Assembly (NCBI GenBank): GCA_017308135.1
Contig: JAFKFM010000010.1
Coordinates: 234,296-298,295 of the forward strand
DNA: 64,000 nucleotides
Direction: 5' to 3'
From: Alphaproteobacteria bacterium
GTDB lineage: Bacteria > Pseudomonadota > Alphaproteobacteria > CACIAM-22H2
Shown here: one piece after another, positions 33,786 through 43,134 of the stretch
How the letters are laid out: each line of letters opens with the position of its first letter
Numbering within the stretch: the first letter of the stretch is position 1
Position numbers and translations under genes: made by a program
The notes under the pieces: generated by a model
Told to the model about the DNA's origin: nothing
Seen by the model: the letters and a program-made list of their open reading frames with translations, nothing else
Databases searched by the model: none

Positions 33786-34700
33786 ATGAATGCCAGCACG
33801 CATAGCCGCCTGACGATGACGAACCGCCGGCGCGAAGCCCTGTGGGGCCTGTTGTTCGTGTCGCCGTGGATCTTCGGGTTCGTGGTCTTCTCGGCGGGGC
33901 CGATGATCGCCTCGCTCTATCTCTCCTTCACCGAATACAACGTCGTGCAGGCGCCGACGTGGATCGGGTGGGAGAATTACGAACGCCTGTTCACCTCCGA
34001 CAGGCTTTACATCAAATCGCTCTGGGTCACGCTCGAATATTCGATGGTGCGCGTGCCCCTGGTGATCGTCGTCGGCCTTGCTTTCGCGATGCTGATCAAC
34101 GCGCGCTTGCGCTTCATGTCGGTGTTCCGCGTCTCGCTCTATCTGCCGTCGGTCGTGCCGTTGGTCGCGGCGTCGGTGCTGTGGCTGTGGTTCCTCAACC
34201 CGCAGCTCGGCTTCCTCAACCCTTTGATCCGCGAAGTGACCGGCTGGTCGCCGCCCAATTGGCTGCGTGATCCCGATTTCGCGCTTTACGCCATCGTGGC
34301 GCTCAGCGTCTGGCAGGTCGGCCATACGATGATGATCTTCCTGGCCGGCTTGCAGGAAATTCCGCGCGATCTTTACGAGGCCGCCGAGATCGACGGCTGC
34401 GGCCCGATCCAGCGCATGCGCCATGTGACGCTGCCGATGATGACGCCGACGATTTATTTCAACCTGATCATCGGCGTGATTCAGTCGTTCCAGGCCTTCG
34501 CGGCGGTATTCATCTTGACGCGCGGCGGACCGGCCAACGAAACGCTGATCTATGTCGTCTATCTCTATCGGCGCGGCGTCGAATACATCGAAATGGGCTA
34601 TGCCTCGGCGATGGCGGCGATCCTCGTGCTCGCGATCCTGGCGCTGACGGCGCTGATCATGAAGACATCGGACAAATGGGTGACCTATGACCGCGTCTGA
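33786..34700 (+). CDS. ABC transporter permease (MalF-type)
   Basis: The 304-residue membrane protein starts with a basic segment, then L-L-F-V-S-P-W-I-F-G-F-V-V-F, the hallmark of UgpA/lacF-like permeases. The EAA loop is D-L-Y-E-A-A-E-I-D-G-C-G. An internal ATG at 33816 is possible, but 33786 leaves room after the hairpin. It overlaps the next permease gene by 14 bases. Confidence 0.9.
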   Translation: MNASTHSRLTMTNRRREALWGLLFVSPWIFGFVVFSAGPMIASLYLSFTEYNVVQAPTWIGWENYERLFTSDRLYIKSLWVTLEYSMVRVPLVIVVGLAFAMLINARLRFMSVFRVSLYLPSVVPLVAASVLWLWFLNPQLGFLNPLIREVTGWSPPNWLRDPDFALYAIVALSVWQVGHTMMIFLAGLQEIPRDLYEAAEIDGCGPIQRMRHVTLPMMTPTIYFNLIIGVIQSFQAFAAVFILTRGGPANETLIYVVYLYRRGVEYIEMGYASAMAAILVLAILALTALIMKTSDKWVTYDRV

Positions 34701-35541
34701 AGCGGCGTACGAGCCCTGGCGGCCGCATATCGGCCGTTACATCGTGTTGTTCGGCCTGTCGGCGATCTGGCTGCTGCCGGTCGTGCTGCTCGGCACGACG
34801 TCGTTGAAGACGCAGCCGCAAGTCTACGACGCGACGCGCATCTTCCCCTGGCCGCTGGCATGGGAGAATTACAAGCTCGTCCTGTTCGAGAGCTTTCCCT
34901 TCGCGCGGTTCGTGTTCAACAGCATCGTCGTCGCGATCGCGTCGGTCGCGGGCGACGTGCTGTCCAGCGCCTTCATCGCCTATGGCTTCGCGCAGTTGCG
35001 CTTTCCCGGGCGGCGGATCATGTTTCTGCTGATGATCGCGACGATGATGTTCCCGTTCGCGGTGCGCATGATCCCGTTGTTCCTGATCTTTAAGGAACTC
35101 GACTGGATCAACACCTGGTACCCGCTGATCGCGCCGTCGTTCTTCGGCACGCACGCCTTCTTCATCTTCCTGTTCCATCAGTTCTTCTTGGGCATGCCCA
35201 AATCGCTGATGGAGGCCGCGCGCATCGACGGCGCCAACGAATTGCAGATCTGGTGGCGGATCGTCATGCCGCTGTCCAAACCCGTCGTCGCGGTCGTGGC
35301 GGTGTTGGCGTTCGAGCAAAGCTGGAGCGACTTCATGTCGCCGCTGCTCTATTTGAACGATTCGAAGATGTACACGCTGCCGATGGGCCTCTACAGCCTG
35401 ATCAGCGGCGACGACGTGGCGAGCAATTGGCATTTGGTGATGGCGGCGACGGTCACGATGATCCTGCCGGTCGTCGCGGTCTTCATCGTGGCACAGCGCT
35501 ACTTCGTGCGCGGCGTCACGGCATCGGGAATCAAAGGATAA
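34687..35541 (+). CDS. ABC transporter permease (MalG-type)
   Basis: The 284-residue permease has six transmembrane segments, the coupling loop S-L-M-E-A-A-R-I-D-G-A and the C-terminal Y-F-V-R-G-V-T-A-S-G-I-K-G typical of MalG-like subunits. It forms the channel with the protein encoded by the overlapping gene upstream. The next gene, 15 bases on, is an oxidoreductase rather than an ATPase, so this importer must borrow its ATPase from elsewhere. Confidence 0.9.
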   Translation: MTASEAAYEPWRPHIGRYIVLFGLSAIWLLPVVLLGTTSLKTQPQVYDATRIFPWPLAWENYKLVLFESFPFARFVFNSIVVAIASVAGDVLSSAFIAYGFAQLRFPGRRIMFLLMIATMMFPFAVRMIPLFLIFKELDWINTWYPLIAPSFFGTHAFFIFLFHQFFLGMPKSLMEAARIDGANELQIWWRIVMPLSKPVVAVVAVLAFEQSWSDFMSPLLYLNDSKMYTLPMGLYSLISGDDVASNWHLVMAATVTMILPVVAVFIVAQRYFVRGVTASGIKG

Positions 35542-35556
35542 GCGGGGGAACGCATC

Positions 35557-36933
35557 ATGGCGTCGGGCTATAAATTCGAGCGGTCGCTGGACGTGATCGC
35601 GCGCGTGGACGTGCTGGTTTGCGGGGCGGGCTGTGCGGGCACGGTCGCGGCGATCGCGGCGGCGCGCGAAGGGGCTTCGGTGATGGTGGTCGAGGATCGC
35701 GGCTTCGCGGGCGGCTACATCACCGGCGTGATCGGCGCGTCGTTCGACGGCTGGGTCGATCTGCGCAGCGGCTTGCCGGTCGTCGGCGGCGTGGTCGCCG
35801 AATTCGCGCGCGCGGCGGCGGGCCGCGACGACGCGATGGATGTCGCCTTCAGCCCCAGCAATGAATTGCGCGAGATGAAGGAGACGCCGGACAAAGGCAA
35901 AATCCGCTTCGGCATCGAAGCCTTCAAACGCCAAGCCGACCGCATGTTCCGCGAGGCCGGCGTCAAGGTCCTGTACTACACGCGCGTCTGCGACGTGATC
36001 CGCAACGGCGATCGCGCCGAAGCCGTGATCGTCGCGACTAAGGCGGGGCTGGGCATCATCCACGCCAAGACGATCGTCGATGCGACGGGCGACGCCGATG
36101 CGGCCGCCTATGCCGGTGCGGCGTTCGATATCTCCGACGAAATGCAGCCGATGAGCCTGCATTTCTGCATGGGCAACGTGAAGGTCGACGCGAATACCCG
36201 CGATCAGGCGAGTGCGGCCGTCGCCAAGGCCCATGCGCGCGGCGAATTGCAAGTCTATGGCGGCCCATGGATCGGGCGGCTGGAAGACGACACGCATGTT
36301 TACGTCAACGCGTGCCGTGCGCCCGGTTCGGGCATCGATCAAAATGATCTGACGCGCGCGGAAATCCAGGGCCGCTTGGACGCCAAGACGATGTTCGACG
36401 CGTTCAAGCGCGAAGTGCCGGCTTTCGCCGATGCCTATCTCGCCAGCACCGGCCCGTTCGCGGGCGTGCGCGAGACGCGCCGCATCGTCGGCGACAAAAT
36501 CCTGACCGCGTCGGATGTCGAGGAAGAGCGGCCGCAAAGCGACGTTGTGGCGCTGGGCGCTTGGTATCTCGACCGCCATCCCAAGCATCAATCCGGTTAC
36601 CACATGCACACGGTCGTGCGGCCCTACGATATCGCCTTCGGGACCCTATGCCCGAAGGGCTTGTCGAATCTGTTGGTCGCGGGGCGTTGCCATTCGGCGG
36701 ACAGCGTGGCGCTGGCGTCGAGCCGCGTGACCGTCACGTGTATGGGCATGGGGCAGGCGGCGGGCACGGCGACGGCGATGGCGCTCGCCAATGGCGGCGA
36801 TGTGCGCGCGGTCGGTATCACCAATCTGCAAAATCGCTTGCTCGATCGCGGCGCGATTATCCTCGACCGGGCCGAAAAGATTCTCCGCGTTGGCGATAAA
36901 ATGGAGAACAAGCCCGTCTCGGCGGTCCGCTAA
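35557..36933 (+). CDS. FAD-dependent oxidoreductase (FAD_oxidored family)
   Basis: The 458-residue flavoprotein has a dinucleotide-binding motif V-C-G-A-G-C-A-G-T-V-A-A near residues 21-32, followed by the E-D-R-G-F-A-G-G-Y segment. V-D-A-T-G-D-A-D marks the second FAD motif, and G-R-C-H-S-A-D and G-M-G-Q-A-A-G-T-A-T-A lie near the C terminus. It is soluble by appearance. The family includes thiazole-type and sugar-oxidising proteins with little characterisation. Its place directly after the ABC permeases, and before a Gfo/Idh/MocA and an SDR gene, suggests redox steps on the imported sugar. Confidence 0.85.
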   Translation: MASGYKFERSLDVIARVDVLVCGAGCAGTVAAIAAAREGASVMVVEDRGFAGGYITGVIGASFDGWVDLRSGLPVVGGVVAEFARAAAGRDDAMDVAFSPSNELREMKETPDKGKIRFGIEAFKRQADRMFREAGVKVLYYTRVCDVIRNGDRAEAVIVATKAGLGIIHAKTIVDATGDADAAAYAGAAFDISDEMQPMSLHFCMGNVKVDANTRDQASAAVAKAHARGELQVYGGPWIGRLEDDTHVYVNACRAPGSGIDQNDLTRAEIQGRLDAKTMFDAFKREVPAFADAYLASTGPFAGVRETRRIVGDKILTASDVEEERPQSDVVALGAWYLDRHPKHQSGYHMHTVVRPYDIAFGTLCPKGLSNLLVAGRCHSADSVALASSRVTVTCMGMGQAAGTATAMALANGGDVRAVGITNLQNRLLDRGAIILDRAEKILRVGDKMENKPVSAVR

Positions 36934-36935
36934 CC

Positions 36936-37985
36936 ATGGTGGACACGGTCTTGCGCGTCGGTCTGCTGGGCGTGGGCGGCGTCGCGTCGAAATACGCGGC
37001 GCTTTACGGCGAATATCCGCGCAGCAAGCTCGTCGCCGTTTACGATACGGTCGCGGCCCCGGCCGAAGAACTGCGCGCGCGTTTCGGCTGCAAAATTGCA
37101 CCCAGCGCCGACGCGTTGATCGCGATGGATCTCGATGCGATCGTGATCTCCACACCCAACAATCTCCATCATGCGCAAACGCTGGCGGCCCTCGCATCGG
37201 GCAAACACGTTCTGCTGCAAAAGCCCATGACGCTGGACGTGCGGGAGGCGCAAGACCTCGTCGCCGCGTCGCATCGCGTCAAGCGCGTTTTGGCGATGTA
37301 CATGAACTCACTCGACCATCCGCTGATGCGCGACATCAAGCGGATGATCGAAAGTGGGGCGTTGGGCCGCATCGGCGGCTATGAGGCGAAGCTCGCCAAC
37401 GGCATGGGCCATGTCTGGGCGAACACGCCGGCGAATTTCTGGCGCGGCAGCAAGGCCGCGACCGGCGGCGGGTGCTTCACCATGCTCGCCACGCATTACC
37501 TCAATCTCGGGCAATGGCTGCTGGGTTCGGATATCGTCGAGGCCGCCGCCGATGGCGGCAATCTGATGTGCGACCATATCGAGGGCGAGGATTTGATGAC
37601 CGCGCTGGTGCGCTTCGCGAACGGCGCGCGCGGCGTGATCGGGGCGTCATGGTGCGTGAAAGGCGAGCAGATGTCGGTCCATGGCAGCGACGGGTTCGCG
37701 AGCTACGTCGATAACGCGACGTTGACGATCCGCGGCACCAAAGCGTTCGACGGCGAGACGATCAAATATCGCGAGCCGGGAAAGCGGCTGGTCGTATCCG
37801 AATTGTTGCCGCCCGCGATGGGCGATTGGAAAAACCCCTATAACCAGCATCGGCGCTTTGTCGATGCGATCCTCGATGGCACGGCACCGGACGTGCCGGC
37901 CGAAGCGGGCTTACGCGACATGCGCGCGCTCGACGCCGCCTATCGTTCGCTCGCCAGCGGCAAACGCGAGAAGGTGGCGGCGTGA
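36936..37985 (+). CDS. Gfo/Idh/MocA-family oxidoreductase
   Basis: The 349-residue protein has the NAD(P)-binding G-L-L-G-V-G-G-V-A and the sugar-dehydrogenase active-site region Q-K-P-M-T-L (usual E-K-P with glutamine in place of glutamate) and A-T-H-Y-L-N-L-G-Q-W. The family oxidises or epimerises sugars and inositols. The start follows the flavoprotein stop by 2 bases, and the stop overlaps the SDR start (GTGA). The three oxidoreductases are therefore co-translated and probably act in one pathway. Confidence 0.88.
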   Translation: MVDTVLRVGLLGVGGVASKYAALYGEYPRSKLVAVYDTVAAPAEELRARFGCKIAPSADALIAMDLDAIVISTPNNLHHAQTLAALASGKHVLLQKPMTLDVREAQDLVAASHRVKRVLAMYMNSLDHPLMRDIKRMIESGALGRIGGYEAKLANGMGHVWANTPANFWRGSKAATGGGCFTMLATHYLNLGQWLLGSDIVEAAADGGNLMCDHIEGEDLMTALVRFANGARGVIGASWCVKGEQMSVHGSDGFASYVDNATLTIRGTKAFDGETIKYREPGKRLVVSELLPPAMGDWKNPYNQHRRFVDAILDGTAPDVPAEAGLRDMRALDAAYRSLASGKREKVAA

Positions 37986-38755
37986 GAAGCGCGCTCGTTA
38001 CCGGCGGCAGCGAGGGGATCGGCTTCGCGGCCGCCAAGATGCTGCTCGACGCGGGAAACGCGGTCGCGATCTGCGGCCGTCGCCAAGCGAAGCTCGACGA
38101 AGCGGTCGCCAAGCTTGGCGGCGGCAAGCGCGTGCGTGCCTTGCGCATGGATGCGACCGACGAAGCGAGCGTCGCCGCCGGTCTCGCCGAACTCGACAAG
38201 ACCGGGTTCGCGATCGATATCCTGATCAACAACGCGGGCGATATCGGCAATACGGGCGGGATCGGCCCCGATCTGCCGGCGAAAATCCGCGCCTCGCTCG
38301 ACGGCAATCTGCACTCCGTTGCGCGATTGAGCGTCGCCGTGGCGCCCGCGATGGCCGCGCGCGGCTGGGGGCGGATCGTCAATGTGGCGTCGCTCGCGGG
38401 GCTTGGCGGGCCGCTGGGCGTGATCCCCTATGCCGTATCCAAGGCGGCGGTGATCGCGCTAACCCGCGCGATGGCAAGCGAGTTGGGGCCGAAGGGCGTT
38501 ACCGTCAACGCCGTGGCGCCGGGGGCAGTGACGACCGAAGCCTATGTCGCGCGCAAAGGCGACGCATCGATTCGCGCACGGGCGCGCTCGATCCCGACCG
38601 CGCGTTTGGCGACGCCCGACGAAGTCGCGGCGGCGATCGTCTATCTCTGCGGGGAGAACGCCGGCCAGACGACCGGGCAGATCCTGGCGATCGACGGCGG
38701 CGAGCAAGGGGCGGGGCCCTACACGTCGATGTGGAGCGATCGCCGGCCGGTGTAG
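37982..38755 (+). CDS. Short-chain dehydrogenase/reductase
   Basis: The 257-residue NAD(P)-dependent enzyme has T-G-G-S-E-G-I-G at the N terminus, N-N-A-G, the catalytic serine in V-N-V-A-S-L, and the tyrosine-lysine pair in Y-A-V-S-K. G-Q-T-T-G-Q-I-L-A-I-D-G-G ends the fold. The start is a GTG overlapping the previous stop. It is the last gene of this operon. The 38756-38865 gap before the convergent response regulator gene shows only a weak 6-base inverted repeat around 38850-38870 and no clear terminator. Confidence 0.9.
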   Translation: MRSALVTGGSEGIGFAAAKMLLDAGNAVAICGRRQAKLDEAVAKLGGGKRVRALRMDATDEASVAAGLAELDKTGFAIDILINNAGDIGNTGGIGPDLPAKIRASLDGNLHSVARLSVAVAPAMAARGWGRIVNVASLAGLGGPLGVIPYAVSKAAVIALTRAMASELGPKGVTVNAVAPGAVTTEAYVARKGDASIRARARSIPTARLATPDEVAAAIVYLCGENAGQTTGQILAIDGGEQGAGPYTSMWSDRRPV

Positions 38756-38865
38756 TTCTAGCGGCGTTCGTTCTGGCGCAAAGGCCGCGTAAAGCAAGCT
38801 CGCCCCGAAAGCGCCATCGATGTGCTGGCGGCGCTCGGCGACGTATAGCGCGCGATCCGCATATT

Positions 38866-40137
38866 CTAGGATCGGGCGTATTTCCAGATCGTGGTGCGCG
38901 ACACGCCGAGCAGGCGCGCGGCTTCGCTGCGGTTGCCGCCGGTCTTCGTCAACGCGTCGCGCACGCGATCCTTGATCGCGGCTTTCGCGGCGTCGTCGAG
39001 CGAGACCGATACTTCGCCGCGCGGTGCCGCGAAATCCAGCGTCGTTTCGGGAAATAGATCGTCGACGCCGATCGTGTCGCCGTCGCCCAAGGCCGCCGCG
39101 CGCTCGACGCGGTTGCGCAACTCGCGCACATTGCCGGGCCAATCATGTGCCAGCAGCGCTTCGACCGCGTCGGGCGCAAAATCCTTGCGTGGCGCCGCGG
39201 GCAGAAACCCGCGCGCCAGTATTGCGACGTCTTCGGTCCGCGCGCGCAAAGGCGGCACGGCGAGGGCGATCACGTTCAGGCGGAAATAGAGATCTTCGCG
39301 GAACGCGCCCGCGCGCACCCGCTCGGCAAGATCGGCATGGGTGGCCGCGACGATCCGCGCGCGGAAGGGAATATCCGCCTTGGCGCCAAGCGGACGGAAC
39401 GCGCGCGCTTCGACGAGGCGCAAGAGCTTCGCCTGAAGATCGAGCGGCAATTCCGCGATCTCGTCCAGGAACAGCGTGCCGCCGGCGGCTTCCTCGGCGA
39501 CACCTTGGCGGCGTGCGGTCGCCCCGGTGAACGCACCTTTCTCGTGCCCGAACAACAGGCTTTCGGCGAGATCGCGCGGGATTGCCGCGCAATTGATCGC
39601 CACGAAGGGGGCGGCGGCGCGCGCGCTCGAATCGTGCAGAAAACGCGCGGCGACTTCCTTGCCCGATCCGGTTTCGCCGCTCAGCAACACCGGCAGATCG
39701 GCGCGCCCCGCCTTTTGCAATTGCGCTTCAAGAACGCGCATCGCCGGTGCGGTCCCCAAACTCTCGCTCCGGCGCGGTGCAGGGGCGGCGCCAAGTGCGG
39801 CGATCAGCGCATCGATGTCGACGGGCTTGGTCAAATAGTCGCGCGCACCGCCTTTCACGAGGCGCACGGCCTGCGCGATATCGCCATGCGCGGTCATGAA
39901 CCAGGTCGGGACGGGGCCGATCGCGGCGACGAGCTTGCGCCACAGCGCCTCGCCGTCGAAATCGGGCAAGCGGATGTCGCTGAGCACGATGTCGGGCGCA
40001 CGCGCGCTTGCGGCGGCGACCGCACTCGCCCCCGTGGCGGCGAGTTGCGCGTCGAATCCCTCGAGCGCCAAGCGCTGAAGCAACGCGGGCCCTAATATTG
40101 GATCGTCTTCGACGAGCAAGATGCGCAAGGTTGTCAC
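38866..40137 (-). CDS. NtrC-type sigma54-dependent response regulator
   Basis: This 423-residue response regulator has three domains. The receiver has D11-D12, the phosphoacceptor D54 and K104. The AAA+ domain has Walker A G-E-T-G-S-G-K-E at 154-161 and the sigma54-contacting G-A-F-T-G-A at 201-206. A Fis-type helix-turn-helix lies at the end (N-R-S-E-A-A-R-L-L-G-V-S-R-T-T-I-W-K). The start is a GTG directly abutting the histidine-kinase stop, so the two form a pair. It should activate sigma54 promoters in response to the kinase. Targets are not known. Confidence 0.92.
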   Translation of the reverse strand: MTTLRILLVEDDPILGPALLQRLALEGFDAQLAATGASAVAAASARAPDIVLSDIRLPDFDGEALWRKLVAAIGPVPTWFMTAHGDIAQAVRLVKGGARDYLTKPVDIDALIAALGAAPAPRRSESLGTAPAMRVLEAQLQKAGRADLPVLLSGETGSGKEVAARFLHDSSARAAAPFVAINCAAIPRDLAESLLFGHEKGAFTGATARRQGVAEEAAGGTLFLDEIAELPLDLQAKLLRLVEARAFRPLGAKADIPFRARIVAATHADLAERVRAGAFREDLYFRLNVIALAVPPLRARTEDVAILARGFLPAAPRKDFAPDAVEALLAHDWPGNVRELRNRVERAAALGDGDTIGVDDLFPETTLDFAAPRGEVSVSLDDAAKAAIKDRVRDALTKTGGNRSEAARLLGVSRTTIWKYARS

Positions 40138-41517
40138 TTAGGATTCCCGCAACGGAATGGCGATGGCGACGGTCGTTCCCCCCGTCGTACCACGTTCGAC
40201 GCGCGCGACGCCTTCCAGATCGCCGAGCAGCGACACGACGGCATCGAGGCCCAAGCGCGGCGCGCCGGGCGACGACGTATTGCGGCCCAGCAATTGTTCG
40301 ATGCGCGAATCGTCCATGCCGGGACCTTGGTCCGCGATCGTGCAATGGAGATTGCCGTCGCGCGACTGCGCGTCGAACGCGACGGTTCCACCCTGGGGTG
40401 ACGCGGCGCAGGCATTGAGCAAGAGATTGAGCAATACTTGGCGGACGCCCGAAGCGCCCAGCGCCAGCGCGTCGGGGATATCCACGCGCCAATCGAGCCG
40501 CAAGTCGCGATTGCGCAAGGCGGGCGTTAGCAGCAGCCGCAGATCGTCGAAATCGGCGCGGGTCAGGCGGCGCTCGTCCTCGGGCCGATGGAAATTCATG
40601 ATCCGCGACACGATCGCGTCGATCGTATCGATGCCGCGCGCCACGAATTCGAGCGAGTCCGCGCGCACCTTCGGATCGTCGCCGAATTTCCGCAGCGTGG
40701 CGACCGCCGTGGCGAGCCCGCCCAGGGGATTGCGCACCTCGTGCGCCATCGTCGCGGCGAGGCGGCCCAGCGCCGCCGCCTGTCCGCGCTCGGCGATATC
40801 GGCGCGGAGCCTCTCGCGTTCGGTCAACGCGTCGGCCATGCGGTTATAGGCGGCGAGCAACGGGGCCGTGCGCGCATCGGCACCCGCGACGAGCGTCGCC
40901 GGCACGCGTCGCACGGCGCCGGTCCCCGCCGATTGCAGCAGCGCCAGCACGCCGTCGGCCGTCCGGTTGATCCGCCGGAGCAAAAGATAAGCGCCGATGC
41001 CGCAAACCAGGGCGATCGCGAAATCGAGCGCGATGACCGCGAGCAGCAAGTTGCGCTGCGCGTCGCGCAACGATCCGATATCGAGCGCCACGACCAGCGA
41101 ATTGGCGCCGTCGGGCGGCAATGCGCGCGCGGCCCACAACATCCGCGCGGTTTCGTCATAGGCGATACGCGCGCCGGCAAGTCCGGGCGGCGGCCGATTG
41201 GCACCATGCTCGACCGAAGCGAGGCTGGCGCCGTTCCGGTCGAGGACCAGAAGTGCCGCCTCGGCGACGCCTTCCTGAACGCCGAACGCGGCGGCGAAGC
41301 GCCGCTCGACGGCGGTCCAATTTCCACCGGCCGCGTCGTCGGCGATCGCGGCGGCCAAGCCGTCGAGATAGACTTGCGCCAAGCCTTCGGTCTGGCGGTC
41401 CGCCGCGCGGTCCTTGAAATAAAGCGCGAGATGCGTGGTGCCGGTCGCGGCCGCGAACACGATAATCGCGGCGAGCAACGGCAAGCGCAGCGACAATGGC
41501 AGGGCGGCCAGCATCAT
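40138..41517 (-). CDS. Membrane sensor histidine kinase
   Basis: The 459-residue kinase has a transmembrane segment at about 11-33, a periplasmic sensor region to about residue 155, a second segment at 157-180 and a HAMP-like linker. The H-box histidine is H259 in M-A-H-E-V-R-N-P-L. The N-box (L-N-L-L-L-N-A-C) and G1-box (D-Q-G-P-G-M) are present, but the ATP lid is short. ATGs at 41517 and 41514 are adjacent. It lies 31 bases after the Mrp operon on the same strand, so co-transcription is possible. Confidence 0.9.
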   Translation of the reverse strand: MMLAALPLSLRLPLLAAIIVFAAATGTTHLALYFKDRAADRQTEGLAQVYLDGLAAAIADDAAGGNWTAVERRFAAAFGVQEGVAEAALLVLDRNGASLASVEHGANRPPPGLAGARIAYDETARMLWAARALPPDGANSLVVALDIGSLRDAQRNLLLAVIALDFAIALVCGIGAYLLLRRINRTADGVLALLQSAGTGAVRRVPATLVAGADARTAPLLAAYNRMADALTERERLRADIAERGQAAALGRLAATMAHEVRNPLGGLATAVATLRKFGDDPKVRADSLEFVARGIDTIDAIVSRIMNFHRPEDERRLTRADFDDLRLLLTPALRNRDLRLDWRVDIPDALALGASGVRQVLLNLLLNACAASPQGGTVAFDAQSRDGNLHCTIADQGPGMDDSRIEQLLGRNTSSPGAPRLGLDAVVSLLGDLEGVARVERGTTGGTTVAIAIPLRES

Positions 41518-41548
41518 CCCGCCAGAATGGCGTCGTTGGGGCCCCGGT

Positions 41549-42844
41549 TCAAGGCAACAAGACGAATCCCGCGCGCGCCGCCAGCAGGGCGTTCGCATCC
41601 TCGCGCAGCGCATCCAGCACGGACCGACGGATGGCGAGCGCCGCCATGACGGCCGCATCGAAGCCGGCAAGACGCCGGTCGATCTCCTCGCGCGTCGCAT
41701 CGGCCGCGATCGGATCGGCCTCGACGGCGTCGTAGCCATGCGCGCGCAGCAGCGCCGTTTGCGCTTCCACTCCCGCCATGCTCTGCGCGTCGTCGCGCGC
41801 GGCGAAAACGGCGATCTTCGCGTCTTGCCATAGTCCCGTCGCCGCAAGCTTCGCGGCCAACCGCGCGCAAGCCGGCGTTCCGGCGAGCAGCAAGGCGACG
41901 CGACGAACCGGCATATGGTGTTGGACCCGCAGCACGGGACCCGCACCGTTGGCCGATAGCGTTCCGGCGAGTTCGTCGTTTCCGTCAGCCTTGCGCCCGA
42001 AGCGGTCGATCCCCGCCGGGACGATCAGCAAATCGTTGCCCGAAGCCAGCGGCAGCAGCGTTTCCAGCGCGCCTTCCGCGTGGCGCGCGGCGGCATCGAC
42101 CGGCGCCGTCGCTGCGCGCGCATCGAAATCGGCCAATGCTTTGGCGGCGCGTTCGCGCTGCTGCAGGCGCAAACGGTCGCCCAGCCATTGCGACCAGGCG
42201 AGCCCGCCGACCGGTACGGCTTGCGGACGCTCGGCGAAGCCGGGATCGACGGCGGACAGTGCGGCGAGCTTGGCGCCTTGCGCGCGCGCGAGGCCCAGGG
42301 CGAACTCGCTCGCCGCGTCCTGATGGTCGCCGCCCGCCAGCCATAATGTCAGCACGCGCAACCGTCCGGATTGCGGTGCCGGATAATCCTGCGGTGCACG
42401 AATTTCCTGGGCGCTCATGATCGTGGCTCCGGCTGGAAGGGATGGGGACGCGCGACGTCCGCGCGCCGTGCGTTGCGGGGCGATGTCGAAAAGATTGCGG
42501 GGCAGATTGCCGTGCAGCGCGTCGGCGACCGTCGCCGCGGCGATGGGGGCACCCGAGATATAGGCGGCACGCCCCAGCGCATGCGACGCGATGGGCGAGG
42601 TGACGAGCAGGAAGACGACGCACAATGTGCCGATGATCAGCGCGTCGAGCGCCACGCCGCCGTCGCCGAGCGCCCAGGCGGCACCGTAGACGACGAAGCC
42701 CGAACCCACGACGCCCGCTTTGGTCGCGGCATGCATGCGCATGAACGGGTCGCGCAACCGGATCAAGCCCAGTGCGGCGATACCGACGACGATCGCGCCG
42801 GTAAGGATCGCGAGCCCCGCCCAGATTTCGAGAAGCGCGCTCAT
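41549..42844 (-). CDS. mrpG: Mrp antiporter subunit G fused to a universal-stress-like domain
   Basis: The first 115 or so residues are an MrpG/PhaG subunit (A-I-L-T-G-A..., R-L-R-D-P-F-M-R-M-H-A-A-T-K-A-G) with three membrane helices. The frame then continues without a stop to residue 431. Residues 143-431 are hydrophilic and look like tandem UspA-like folds (G-N-D-L-L-I-V-P-A-G, then P-V-L-R-V and P-V-R-R-V-A-L-L-L-A-G-T-P). An internal ATG at 42418 with a GGAG nearby could also give a separate protein. MrpG is usually only 100-130 residues. The start overlaps the MrpF stop (ATGA). Confidence 0.82.
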   Translation of the reverse strand: MSALLEIWAGLAILTGAIVVGIAALGLIRLRDPFMRMHAATKAGVVGSGFVVYGAAWALGDGGVALDALIIGTLCVVFLLVTSPIASHALGRAAYISGAPIAAATVADALHGNLPRNLFDIAPQRTARGRRASPSLPAGATIMSAQEIRAPQDYPAPQSGRLRVLTLWLAGGDHQDAASEFALGLARAQGAKLAALSAVDPGFAERPQAVPVGGLAWSQWLGDRLRLQQRERAAKALADFDARAATAPVDAAARHAEGALETLLPLASGNDLLIVPAGIDRFGRKADGNDELAGTLSANGAGPVLRVQHHMPVRRVALLLAGTPACARLAAKLAATGLWQDAKIAVFAARDDAQSMAGVEAQTALLRAHGYDAVEADPIAADATREEIDRRLAGFDAAVMAALAIRRSVLDALREDANALLAARAGFVLLP

Positions 42845-43134
42845 TCGCCGGGCTCCCGCGCCGGCGGGGCGCTGGCGCGTTCCAGCAAGCCGCCGAACGA
42901 AACAGCGGCGAGGAAGCCGATGAGCGCGATGCCGAAGGCGATGTCGAGATAGGCGCGCGCGCCCGTCGCCGCCGCGACCAAGGCGGCGAAGCAGATCGCG
43001 AGCAGACCCAGCATATCGGTCGCGATCGCGCGATCGGCGGTCGAAGGGCCCCGGATCAAGCGCCATGCGACGGCGCCGGTCGAAAGCCCGACGATGAAGA
43101 AGGCGAGGGCGATGCAGATCTGGAGGAAGCTCAT
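42841..43134 (-). CDS. mrpF: Mrp antiporter subunit F
   Basis: The 97-residue membrane protein of three helices carries R-L-I-R-G-P-S-T-A-D-R-A-I-A-T-D, the MrpF/PhaF signature, and D-I-A-F-G-I-A-L-I-G-F. It is part of the Mrp Na+(K+)/H+ antiporter complex in the inner membrane. Start and stop overlap the neighbouring genes by 4 bases each. Confidence 0.9.
   Translation of the reverse strand: MSFLQICIALAFFIVGLSTGAVAWRLIRGPSTADRAIATDMLGLLAICFAALVAAATGARAYLDIAFGIALIGFLAAVSFGGLLERASAPPAREPGE

Noticed and set aside
34657..36609. Minus-strand frame of 650 codons
   Set aside because: Antisense shadow of permease and flavoprotein genes, rich in R, H, D and Q, typical of high-GC antisense.
38849..38870. 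Inverted repeat GATCC/GGATC as a terminator between convergent genes
   Set aside because: Arms of only six bases with a 10-base loop and no T-run; too weak to list.
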